From Spinellus fusiger (Eukaryota > Mucoromycota > Mucoromycetes > Mucorales > Phycomycetaceae), in assembly GCA_025094145.1 (NCBI GenBank), contig JALLLS010000034.1, forward strand, positions 1-64,000: a stretch of DNA of 64,000 bases. The letters are read 5' to 3'. Shown here piece by piece: positions 34,434 through 45,427 of this stretch. Each line of letters starts with the position of its first letter. Positions within the stretch are counted from its first letter, which is position 1. A program made the translations under genes and the position numbers. The notes beneath the pieces were generated by a model. That model had not been told where the DNA came from, did no database searches, and worked only from the letters and a program-made list of their open reading frames with translations.

Positions 34434-36343
34434 TCAGTGGCCTTCCCAGTGACTTAGTGTGGATGAGAAGGAAGTGCCCAGAGCAGCGCCTAGGGTGGCT
34501 GTAATGCCTATAGTGGTATAGGCAATGGTCTGTGGTGTGTGGGTAAGAAAGCGAACCAGGGCTCTCTTTACACTGTGCTCCACAGGCCCACGTAGAAATA
34601 AGTAGAGAAGAAGCCAGTAAAGAGCACCGTGATGGCGGAAGGACAGTCGGAAGAGATGGCGAATAAAGCGTACAATGCGCTGTTCAGAGCGTAGCAGGTG
34701 GGTTCTGACAGGAGCACTTGCATAGCTAGAGTGAGGAAGATTAGAGGGAAGAAGGTGGGGGAAATGGGGCTCTGTTCGTAGGGTGAATCTGTCCTGGGAA
34801 AAGGTGTCCTGGAGGGTGAATCTGTCTTCTACCAGGTCTTCTTGCAGGGTGAATCTGTCGTCCATAAGGTCTTCTTGCAGAGCCAGTCTCAGCAACTGAT
34901 CCTGCTCAATCATTGCCAACCGACTGGCAAGAGCAAGAGCAGAAATCCCATGGCACTTGATTCTGCTGCTGTTTACAAATGAAGTCAGGAATGCCTCTCC
35001 CATATGAAGACCACTCCAATGGTAGGTGGGTCGGGTGGTGGATCGCGACAGATAAGGGAGGTCGTAGAGCATCGTCATTGGCAAGGGCGTTGCTATTCCC
35101 GTGGATGCGCCTGGTGTTGCGTAGATACTTGTACTTCTTGATCTAAATGCACTGTGGGCAGAGTGGTAATGGGAGGAACTACTTGAGAGTCCTTCATACG
35201 CATCAAAGAACAGATCATAGGAATCGTTGGAATCGGATGAGTAGCTGCTAAGGGACGGAGAGCACAGGGAAGATGTCGATGGGTCTGGGGCAGCAGAGCC
35301 AGAGGGAAGGCCGTATGCTTGGAGAACAGAGTCATTCTCAAGACTCCACTGGTAATCATCAGTACCTCCCAGTTCTGTCAAGAAGAGTCAGTGGTTGTCC
35401 CTTGTTATTCTTACCCTTGAGAAGACAGTCTATAGGAATGATTTGCTGGATCTCTTTCGTAGATAGAAAGCTAACAGACTGCTTTGCATGGTCGCTCAGG
35501 AGCATCTTCACCATCTGCCACAATCCTTGGTACATCCAGCCAAAGTTCAATATATACACAGCTCCAATGAATCCAGGGTAGCGTGCATTAGTAAGTTCTC
35601 TTAGTCTTCCTATTAATTGAGAATCCTGAATAACATGAGATCACTGCACTCTTCTCCTTATTTTCTCTTACTACAGCCACAAAGGGTGCATTGGCAATAT
35701 CAATAAGGACAATGATCTGAGATACAAGAGGTGTTGGCTGGTGGGATGCTTCTCTTTCACGTGTAATATCTCTCGTCTTCTTTCTTGCCAACTCCAATAC
35801 AAAACAGGCAAAGGGATACATCCAGTCGGACAGTGCCTTGGACTTATCAGCAAAGGTAGGAAAATGCCTCAGACGAATCAAGGCAACAGGACGTCCTAGG
35901 TAGTCCTGCTTATAGAAAAAGGCAAACCCACTGCCGCTGTAGAATTCGTTCGCCACTGTCTGCCATGAGTACTGATCTATAGCGTGTTGGAGTCTCCACT
36001 GTACTGTATCAAGAAGACATGTGTAGGCTTTTTCTTCTTCATAGTTACAGTCCTTTAAATATCGGAAGAGTGTGACTAGCAATAGACTCAGTGGTGTTGT
36101 TATGTTGTAAAGTTGCGTACCTTTATCACTGATATAGTGGGCTGCATTCTCCTGCTTAGTAAAAGACAGTCCAAGCAGTGAGATTGCGTGGAGCAGTCTC
36201 TTTTCCAGGTGCTGTAGTGTCAAGGCATGTTCTGTATAAAGAGCACTATAAGTGGTGGCTGTCTCTGTTGCAGCAGACAGCATAGCAGCTATGGAACAAG
36301 AAAAGAAACTGACTGAGCTGAGGATGGCTGTTAAACGAAACAT
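34434..36343 (-). CDS. CRAL-TRIO (Sec14-like) domain protein with tandem repeats and C-terminal membrane region
   Basis: Lipid-binding CRAL-TRIO protein of about 600 aa in three exons (36343-35672, 35625-35417, 35401-34434; the last border is approximate). Exon 1 begins with a hydrophobic stretch (LTAILSSVSFFSCSIAAML), possibly a signal anchor, and contains DYLGRPVALIRLRHFP and PLVSQIIVLIDI. Exon 2 has the Sec14 core RYPGFIGAVYILNFGWMYQG, LWQMVKMLLSDH and IPIDCLL. The third exon starts ELGGTDDYQWSLE, then a Ser-rich linker, a repeat of DRFTLQED/DRFTLQDT type, and a C-terminal hydrophobic part (YWLLLYLFLRGP; TTIGITATLGAALGTSFS). The domain assignment follows from exon 2. The membrane topology and lipid ligand are inferred or unknown. 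Confidence 0.82.
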
Positions 36344-37180
36344 TTCAAAGTCAGAAGAGAAAGAAGAAGGAAAAGAAAGAAAAAAAAAGCTGTCCCTCTG
36401 TTATAGGTGGGTGCTTATGATTCTGCACTGCTTATTGGGATATATTTATCTTTCTCATCTATCTCTCTTTCTATGCCAACAAGAAAATGGAATTGCACTG
36501 AATTTATTCCTCATTTCACCTGAATTTTTAATAGATAATGTAGAGATAGACATAGATACATAGGTGTGGGTTCAATGGCTGGAACTACAAAGAGGATAGA
36601 AAGAAAAAAAAAAGAAACTACATTTCATTTCTATCTGCTTGGGTAAGAACAAAGGTAGACTTCATCTGAATCTATAGGAAATCATGTGCCAGTGCATCTA
36701 CAGCAAGCCCAACAGATGTCTATCCATAGCAAATCTATTCACCCACTCACAAAAGCAGGATTCTATTTGCATAGTAACACATCCCAACTTTTATGAGTGG
36801 ATGGAGAATGTCTCTTAGTATCAAGAATAGACTCAATAATTCAAACTCCTGACATGCAATACCACTCAAGAGAATTCTCACTGAAAAAAAAAAAAGGATA
36901 GAAGCGACACAAGGGACAGAAATAGAGATATACATACAGAAATAAAGACCACGGAAAGAATCTCAACAAATAAAACTGTAATGTGGCTACTATGGCAACA
37001 GAAAAAAAAATGCAATGAACAGGTGAGCCCTATCTGTCACTCAAAAGAAGAAAAAAAAGAAAAAAAGAAAAAAACTAAAAAGGAAGATCGACCATAGAAC
37101 CGTCACAAAAGCCGTCCCATGTCGAAAAATAGGGTAAGAAGAAAAAAACTAAGCAAATAGACTCTATTCTAACCTCGATC
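36344..37180. other. Intergenic spacer between CRAL-TRIO gene and NOC3
   Basis: A shared divergent promoter region of about 840 bp with many A-rich tracts (for example 37047-37080). No credible coding sequence or repeat-family member seen. Confidence 0.5.
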
Positions 37181-40100
37181 ATGCCACCCAAGAAAGTGAT
37201 GAAGAAGCCCAGTACAAAAGGCAGAGACACTGATAAAAAGGGGAAAACAGGCTCAGTCATTAATAGACCCAGTAGAAAGGCTGGAGAGCTAACCAAGGCA
37301 CAGAAAGAGAAAGAAAAAGTAGGTGTATCAGTCCAAGTTACTTTTTATCTTATACAGTCGGGTACTAGGAAAAAGCACGCCAATTTGTCCCTGTGCCTGA
37401 AAGTGCAGACAATGAAGAAGAGGGTAATATATCAGAGGAAGATGTGAGCTTCTTTGCTCAGAACCAGGATTTCAAGTCTTTTCTCTCCTCTATGGATGCC
37501 AAGGAATTGACGAGGTGACTATACAGTAAACACACGATAACCATCAGAGAAGCTTACAGTGGAATGTAGAAATGTGAAAAAGGTTAAAAAGACGCCTGTG
37601 AAGAAATCAGCAACCCGTGCACCTGTTCCTGAACCCACTGAACTCTCCTCTTCAGAAGATGAACTTGACTATGATTTTGATGAAATCGATGCTGACACTG
37701 ATTCAGAACAAGTAGACGAGGATTCAGAAAATGGACTCGATGCATTGGAGGATTTGGATATGGAGGATGACATGGAGGACTATGAAAACAGAGAAAAGAA
37801 GGAAAAGATGAGTGCAGTAAAAAGTGATGCGTCAGATGAAGAGATGGAGTATGAGACAAAACCTCGTAAAATTGCAAATGAATGGGCACGCAAGGATTAC
37901 TACACAAAGTTACCTATTAAGTTACCCGGTGGAAAACTTGAACAATTGGATGAGAACGATACTTCAGAAGAAGAGGAAGAAGTCGTCATTGAAAAGAAAA
38001 AAGTAGTTGAAAAGAAACCTGAAGTGGAGGAAGAAACAGGACCTGCACTCACAAATAAGCAATATATCCTTAAGAAGAAAGAACAACTTGCACAAATTGC
38101 CTCTGATATTCAGGAAGATCCCGAATCCAAGGTGAGTTCCCCTGATCTATTCAATGCATTGTATACACTACATACACTACCTATATGATAATAACTATTG
38201 GTAAAAGGCTGGACAATTAAAAGTCCTTAGATCTATATTTAAAGATGATAATGCCACTGTGAAGAAACTGGCTATTCTTACTCAATTGGCAGTATACAAA
38301 GATATTATTCCTGGGTAAGGAAAGACAGAAGAATGGCCTAATGCTCATACCTTATAGATATCGCATCCGTCCCTTGTCTGAAAAAGAACAAGACATTCAA
38401 GTATCAAAAGATATTAAAAAGTTAAGAGATTACGAAAGACAGTTGCTTCATAATTATGAGGAGTATCTGAAGGATTTGGAAGCACTCATCACTAGTAAGT
38501 CCTGTATCTTAACATTGTCTGTCAACTCATTCAATTTTGCAGAGAAAAAGATAGAAGAGGACAATGCCACTGCTGTGGTTGCCACTCGTTGTTTGTGTGA
38601 ATTATTAACCACAAAAACCCACTTTAACTTTCGTCTGAACATTATGGTGGCACTTGTTACTCGTATGAGTACTCTTGCATGGAACGAGGTAAATGACTCC
38701 TATGGAAACGACAGTTGGATCCTTAAATTTCTTTCTTAGATTGCAGAAATGTGTAATCAGGCTATTATCTATGTCTATCAAAATGATGAATCAGGTCGTA
38801 CCTCACTTGATGCAGTAAAGATGATGACTCGTATGATCAAGTCCAAAGGTTATGCAGTCCATGAAAATGTCATCCGCTCTTTTCTGCATCTTCGGTTAAA
38901 AGATGAAATGGCACCTGCTGCCCATAATAATTCAGAGGATCAAGATAAAAACAAAAAGAGAAAAAGACAGGACAGACCCTTCTTAACCAAAAAAGCAAAA
39001 AAGGCACGAAAAGAAACACGCGAAATTGAAAAAGAGTTCCAGGAAGCAGAGGCAGTTGTGAGCAAAGAAGAAAAAGACAAGAATGTAAGTCTTCTTTCTT
39101 TTCAGTATGGACTAGACACTCATTTCTTTTCTTATCTCAGCATACAGAAACCCTCAAGTTGGTATTTACTTTCTATTTCCGTATATTGAAGAAGCAAACA
39201 ACTTCTCCATTACTTCCTGCAGTACTAGAAGGTCTTGCCAAGTAAGGAGGTGTAGTCAAAACAAACACCAGCGTCTAATAGAAAAGTATAGATTTGCACA
39301 TCTGATCAATGTAGATTTCTTTGATGATTTGCTCAATGCTATCAAGGACGTTATGTTTTCTATGGAGACAATAAGCGATACTAGAGCAGGCGATATCTCA
39401 CGCAAACGATTACTTTGTATCATTACAGCTTTCCAATTGTTATCAGGACAAGGTAATTTGAGAATAAACACACATACACACACACACATATATATATATA
39501 TAAATACATGGATTAATCAACATTTTTAACATTAGGAGAAGCACTTAACTATGATCTCAAGGAATTCTATAATGAGATGTATGTGTTCTTACTCAAGGCA
39601 GGATTCCATACCAATCTCGAAGATAAACCCGACGCCACCCATCAATCTGAGAGTGAGCTGATGATTAAAAGTTTAGAAATGATGTTCCTTAGAAAACGAC
39701 AGGTGAATTACATTTATACTTCAATGATAGACCTTAATGACTCATACAATGTTTTAGATTCCTATCAATCGCATGGCAGCCTATGCAAAGCGTCTTTCCA
39801 TGTCAGGGCTTTATATGCCTAATAAAATTGTAGTTCAATGTCTTGGAATTATTCAACGACTCTTACAGGTAAGTTATATTGAATTAATTTTGCTTTCAAT
39901 AATACTAAACCGTTCATTTTTAATATTAATTTTTTGAAAATTAAAATCAATAGAAAGACCACCGTTTGGACGCATTGGTACAATCTGAAGACAGGGCTGC
40001 TAGTGGTGTCTATATGCCACTTTTGGAAGACTCTGAGTTATGTAATCCGTTTGGCTCTAGTTTATACGAACTCTTCCTCTATCAGGTAAAACCATAAGAT

Positions 40101-40212
40101 GAGAAAGGATAAATAGAAGAGCGTCATGCTGATACACATGTTATAGAATCATTATGACCCCAATGTACGCGCACTTGCCCAGAAATTGCAAGAACCACCC
40201 GCTATAGCATAA
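37181..40212 (+). CDS. NOC3: Nucleolar complex protein 3 (ribosome biogenesis)
   Basis: NOC3 works in 60S pre-ribosome assembly/export and in replication licensing in yeast. At least eleven exons. The N-terminus [16 protein letters not shown] is basic. A very acidic region follows (37640-37800), then the NOC3 start block [19 protein letters not shown], and blocks [76 protein letters not shown], the CBF/Mak21-type region [35 protein letters not shown], and the end [21 protein letters not shown] Lys-rich nucleolar-type segment ([20 protein letters not shown]) sits in the middle. One intron contains a (CA)n(TA)n tract near 39467-39501. Firm identification; some exon borders (near 37320 and 37500) are approximate. 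Confidence 0.95.
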
Positions 40213-40567
40213 ACGTGTAGATTATAAAACATAAACATCAAAGCATTCTAACACAAATTACTTGAAAATATAAAAGAAAGAGAAAATCCCAATAGCTATT
40301 ACTATTGAGTGAAGATCGAGTATAAATAACAGTGTGTGTAAGGAGTTTAGTTGGAACATCTTTTCATACTGTAGAGAGTACCTTTATTTTTCTTCTTCAA
40401 ACAATCAGAATAATTTAGAGACAATAGATTCATGAGCTATAACTACCAAGCAATATTTTTCTGATTATTGGTTCTGTCTTGTGCATTTATCATTATGGAT
40501 CAATCCAGCCCTTATGAATACGGGGAAAATCAAGCTTTTATGTATGACTGTTGAGATCGACTTAATA

Positions 40568-41333
40568 CACACCAGGAGATCTCTCTGACTTTTAAGCGGT
40601 GATATTGTCTTTACACACAGACATCACAATCACCTTTTATGGAAAACATTTAAACTCAAAAGGTCTGCAGATATCCAAATATTTGTTTCCTTTTGTGGGT
40701 ACCTCAATATCAGATTATATTATCAATAGAATATAGTGTTGATGAATAATATTATTTATTATAATAGTATAGCTAATACTATATTATGAATATAGCTACT
40801 GACTAAGTACATTTCCTCATAGAAATATAATCTACATTCTAAAATTATACTGATTTATCCTTGAGAGATAGATAACTATACTCAGGAGTATACCCTAGAC
40901 ACCATTGACAGTATATAAAGACCAGTTGAGACTAACTTGAGAATAGTCTTTATTTACTAACAATGCAATGGTTATCTTGTGGATTAAAATAAGCTCAAGC
41001 CCATATGAAGACAATATTTACCTTTTTTACTTTGAGAATAGTCTTTAGTGGTGTCTACAAATTTCTCTTATTGTCTCTGTTAATAATAGCACATAATGCA
41101 AAACAATAAACTCATTTTCTGGGTTTAAATATCAGCTTTATTTCTTCCCTTTATATCCACATTTATAGCGTTTAATTGCAAAGTCAATAATCATTGCCAA
41201 TAGACAAATAGAGTTTGAAATTGATCATTTAGATAGCAAAATAACCTTTTTAAAACACATTAGCCAATCATAAATCAAATACAATTTTATTCTCCGTGAA
41301 TTTCTTTATATACCCCGAAAAACTTTAGGTGTG
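40568..41333 (+). mobile_element. TIR element D (0.77 kb, non-autonomous)
   Basis: TA, then left end CACACCAGGAGATCTCT at 40568; right end CTTTAGGTGTG followed by TA at 41334. The internal sequence follows the left body of elements A and F but lacks the middle 500 bp and the Fanzor part. An extra right-end-like motif ATCTCCTGGTGGG-TA follows at 41345-41358, suggesting a nested or abortive second end. No coding capacity. Located between NOC3 and the CYSTM gene. Confidence 0.75.
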
Positions 41334-41521
41334 TATCCCAAGAATCTCCTGGTGGGTAAAAGAAGCTACCTCTATTTTAAGCTGTCCTACTGCCTAGCAC
41401 CTGTATCCGAAAATACTGTACTCATACGTCAGAGGCATTCTATATTAAGTTTAAAAGGCTGAACTTGCCTTATATCTTATTGAGCTTTGTAAACCAAACT
41501 TCATTTTCTTCTTCTTCCAAC

Positions 41522-41923
41522 ATGAGGTGAGTTTTTTAGGCTATGTTTTATTATTTGTTGTTGTGACTAATGTTTTTATTAGTCAATCCACCGATAAAGT
41601 CAATATGCCATCAGTAGAGACCTATCCTACTACTCAAATGATGAGTACCTCCGAGAGCAAAGAAGTTAACGCTTCTGAACAGTTAGCTAAGCAAGATGGT
41701 ATGTAGTAAAGACCCTAGTGAAAGAACAAGTACTAAATATATCTTTATCTTTATAGAATCTGCTTACTCTTCTATGTTGAGGTAGATATGATAGCATATT
41801 TTTATCATGAACTACGGACTTATCAAGGGATGTCTGTATTATAGATTAAGAGGTGGTGGATGCTGCAAGGGCTGTCTTGCCGGAATTTGCTGCTGTTGCG
41901 TCGCAGAGGCCATTCTCGATTAA
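41522..41923 (+). CDS. Small CYSTM-type cysteine-rich tail protein (74 aa)
   Basis: Four tiny exons that join in phase: ATGAG (41522-41526), about 116 nt ending AAGCAAGATG, about 26 nt ending ATGTTGAG, and a last exon beginning ATTAAGAGG and ending at the TAA at 41921-41923. The protein starts MSQSTDKVNM, has a hydrophilic Ser/Thr/Glu-rich middle, and ends RLRGGGCCKGCLAGICCCCV plus AEAILD. The C-terminal GGCCxGCLAxxCCCCxxEA pattern is the CYSTM module, a Cys-rich single membrane anchor of stress-response proteins in eukaryotes. Every intron has GT/AG borders. A TACGTCAG site lies 90 bp upstream. The gene was found from the motif and splicing, because no single open frame is long. Confidence 0.8.
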
Positions 41924-42264
41924 ATACTCTGGGTTAACAAGGTCCACATTTGGAAGAGTCTGTCTAGTTTGATTCTAACTTTATATTCACTAAATATTTA
42001 TACTATTCAAGTTCTAGTTTGTTACCAACTAAACCTATTGTCTACTTTCCTTGTTTTATAGCATTTACAGAATTTTAAGTGTTTGAGTCTATTTATAAAA
42101 ATGTACTTTTACAAGTGAGATTAGTTTGAGTTTTGGTATAAAAGTCGCAGAAGATTATAAAGTTATACTGAGGGCTGTTATTATATGCTTTATTTTATAT
42201 TAATTAGTTATATTTTATGTATGGATATTAATAAGGTTCATGTCGTACTAGATCTTTCGGTCTA

Positions 42265-43550
42265 TCCAAGGATTTTTTTGGCTGTTAAGCAGTGATATAA
42301 CCTTCCTTTTACGTTCCTATATAATCATTCATTTTTTATAGAATACCTCATTATCAAATTATATTATCAATAAAGTATAGTGTTAGTGAATAATATTGTT
42401 GATGATAACACTATAGCTAATACTATAGTATGATTATAGATGATGCCTAAGTACATTCCCTCATAGAAATAGAATTCATACCCTAAAAGCCTTGTGATTT
42501 ATCCTTGGGAGATAGATACCATTAGAGAGTATGCCTTAGACAGTATAGACAGTATAGAAAGACCACCTGAGACTGATTTGTGAGTCTTTACTTATTAATA
42601 ACAATACTATCATTGTCTCATGAACTACAATAAGCTCAAGCCAAGATAAAGACAATGCTTACCTTTTTATCACTAGAATAGCCTTTGGTAGTGTCTATCA
42701 CTTTCCTTCTATTCTTTTTCATTGTTAATAATAGCACATTACCTTGCTCGGTTATACTTATCTCTGATAGGTGCTTAATTATCAAGTTGTATTGTTTCTG
42801 TGAGAAATAACAAAAAGAGAGGAATATCAAAACAAATAATGTTTCATCTATCATTCTAGTGACATATATACTATAGCCCTCACTCATAAAATTCATGTCA
42901 AATAATTCACACGCTTTCTGTCTTGGGCCTAGAGTCCAGTATTAGAAACAATATCCTGCTCACACTAAGTACTATTATTGAGAACACTTACAATAAGATA
43001 GTTACAAAAGTGATACTGAATATTCAGTCAATGAGTGGCTATACTGTTCTTAATATAATTACATTTGGTTCTATTTTCTGGACAATGACCACTAGAGTTA
43101 ATTCAGTGTGTTCTATAATAAATCTTTCTTAAGCAGTGTTATATTGCAAATACTATAGGCTTAAGGATAACACATTATGTTAAACATGTCGTCTTTGGGT
43201 TTAACCAAAGGAAATCTGGACAGTTCAAAGAGTAAACAGTCTGATCTTTATTGATGGGTCTTTCACACTACTTTTCTACTTACTGATATCTACTAATAGA
43301 AGCTATAGAAAGCCTCTTCTTGCTAAAGTATCATCTCTTAGATACACACCTTGCTACTAACTCTTCTTCTACCATGTGGTCCCATTTAGATGGTTTGTGT
43401 TTCTATTGATTGGGATGATTGGTATCTCTATTTATGGAAAGTGATTATCCGACAAACAATAAATGCAATGACTAAGTTGCAATATCAGAGGAATATAATG
43501 ACTTTATTCTCCTTGTATTCTATTATATATCCCAAGAATCTTTGGGTGTG
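42265..43550 (+). mobile_element. TIR element E (1.3 kb, no Fanzor part)
   Basis: The right end is AATCTTTGGGTGTG followed by TA (43551-43552). The left end is eroded (TA-TCCAAGGATTTTTTTGG near 42263). From about 42460 to 42840 it is nearly identical to element F at 22580-22920, including an identical 59-codon stretch on the minus strand. Outside that core the two copies are clearly diverged. It carries the conserved plus-strand block (LESSIRNN, LSTIIENTYNKIV, SIFWTMTTRVNSV). An unrelated stretch at about 43190-43490 seems to be inserted. Confidence 0.7.
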
Positions 43551-43979
43551 TATTGAATACACAAGTAATCATTTCTTACTTTTGAAGTGATGTTCAACTT
43601 AAGATGAATTTAAAAGAGAATATTGAGATAAAATGGTATAGTCTAAACTTAAAAAGTCATGCGTGAATGCCAAGATGAACATAGCATAGATAAGTGGTGC
43701 TTAGTTGAATCAATTTTCTTTTTCTTTTTTTTTCATATTTTATGCTGTCTCTTCATTGAATTTGATTCATTTATAGACGGCCAATAACAGACTGACTCTA
43801 AGTTTAGATACGATTCTATTTTTATATATCATAGATTCATTACATTAGCTTGTACAGCCATACAACATTAGTTAGTATACGACACCCTAATTTATACGTT
43901 TTTAAACATGACTATTATTCTTTTTTTTTACCAAAGAATCACATTCCATTAAGCAATATCAAATGTCAAACGCAGAATC

Positions 43980-45175
43980 CTCAACTAAAAAACTCTAGAG
44001 TTTATGATAAGCTTGAAGAAAGAGATTAATAGGGTGCTTATTAACTTAAAAAAAAGAGAAAATTACTCCATGAATAGCATTTCAAAGGTCATTGGCATTA
44101 GTAAGACTACTGTCCAAAAGATCATTAGTAGAATCAAGACTACTGGTACACCTCTACCAAGAACTAGTTTTGGTGGACCAAAAAAACTTAATGAGAGAGA
44201 CCTCAGACGACTTGAGGCCATTCTAAGAGGCAACCCATTTGCCTACTATAACTACATAAATTTGGAACTTAAAGCACATGAGATAATCATCTGTAGAGCA
44301 ACATTCATCAAATGCATACACCAGGTTGGGTTTGGTTCTTATTTTAAAGCACACAAGCCAAGGTTGTCTGAAGAAAACATGAAGAAAAAGACTTCGTTGG
44401 GCGAAGGAACGGGTCAATTGGACTCCTGAGGGCTGGAGATGTGTTGTATAGTCTGATGAGTCACAGTTTTAAGTATAGGGTTACCAGGGAGGAACCAGAA
44501 TGATTCGAAAGATCGGAGAGAGGTATAAGGCTACTCATATCATACCTACAACCAAATGAGGGGAAAGGTAGCATAATGATCTGGAGCTGTTTTTGGGCTG
44601 GTGGATTTGGGCCTTTAGTCTTTATTGATGGCAGTGTAAATCAGGACGTATGTCAACATTTTGGCAGGAAAAATTCTGCCATGGTTCATTGAATTGAATG
44701 AGAAGGAGGATAAGGACTTCATATTTCAAAAAGATGGGGCTAGATGCCATACAGGCGGCTATACAACATGGTGGAAAAACACACATGTAATCAGGCGCTT
44801 TGATTACTGGCTTACCCAAAGTCCTGATCTCAACCCCATTGAACATCTATGAAGCTGTCTTGATAAGCTTATTGATAACAATAGAGCCAGTATTAATAAT
44901 ATCGATCAGCTCAAGATAGCTTTAGAAGAAGCTTGGAGAAATATCCACATTGATCTTGCCAAACGTTTAGTTAGCTCAATGAAGGATCGCTGCCAGGTAG
45001 TTATTGATGCCAAAGATGACCCAACAAAATATTAAATAAAAACTTTTATATATACATTACTATAGACAATATTTTAAACTAACTTTGTGTTGAATTTGAA
45101 TTTATTAGTATATGTTTTGAGGTCATAGCATTTATATCCGTAAAGCATGTTTTTTTTTTCAGGATTTCAAAAAAA
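43980..45175 (+). mobile_element. Tc1/mariner-like transposon, copy 2 (frameshifted)
   Basis: The best-preserved Tc1-like copy. Residues from 44004 contain the paired HTH DNA-binding part (NSISKVIGISKTTVQKIISR, then a second HTH around NERDLRRLEAIL). A frameshift near 44395 follows; then WAKERVNWTPEGWRCVV, the first catalytic motif SDESQF, SIMIWSCFWAGGFGPLVFID, the second motif FQKDGARCHTGGY, and SPDLNPIEHL with the catalytic Glu and a stop replacing the next Trp. The spacing between second Asp and Glu is 35 residues. Coding ends near 45034 with PTKY. Similarity to copy 1 continues to CAGGATTTC and an A-tract at 45175. At least one frameshift and several stops: inactive. Confidence 0.88.
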
Positions 45176-45427
45176 AAAAAAAAAAAAGAGAAATCGTACC
45201 CTTTCTAATTTTGTGTGACTGTATATCATATAGATATATAGTTACATTGATACATAGTATTCAATAAGAGCAGTTAGAAATACCCAGAGACTTTATATGC
45301 ACCGTATATTTCATAAATGATTGTATGTTTATTAATGCAAAAGAGCAATAAAAAGAATATTCAGAGACTGGAGAAACCTCCCAGTATTTATAAAGACATT
45401 GAAGTCCAACAAATATAAAAGAGATAA

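Noticed and set aside
41860..41880. LRLRGG near the end of the CYSTM protein, as in the ubiquitin C-terminus
   Set aside because: Only six residues match, and the Gly-rich lead-in to the Cys cluster is common in CYSTM proteins; treated as coincidence.
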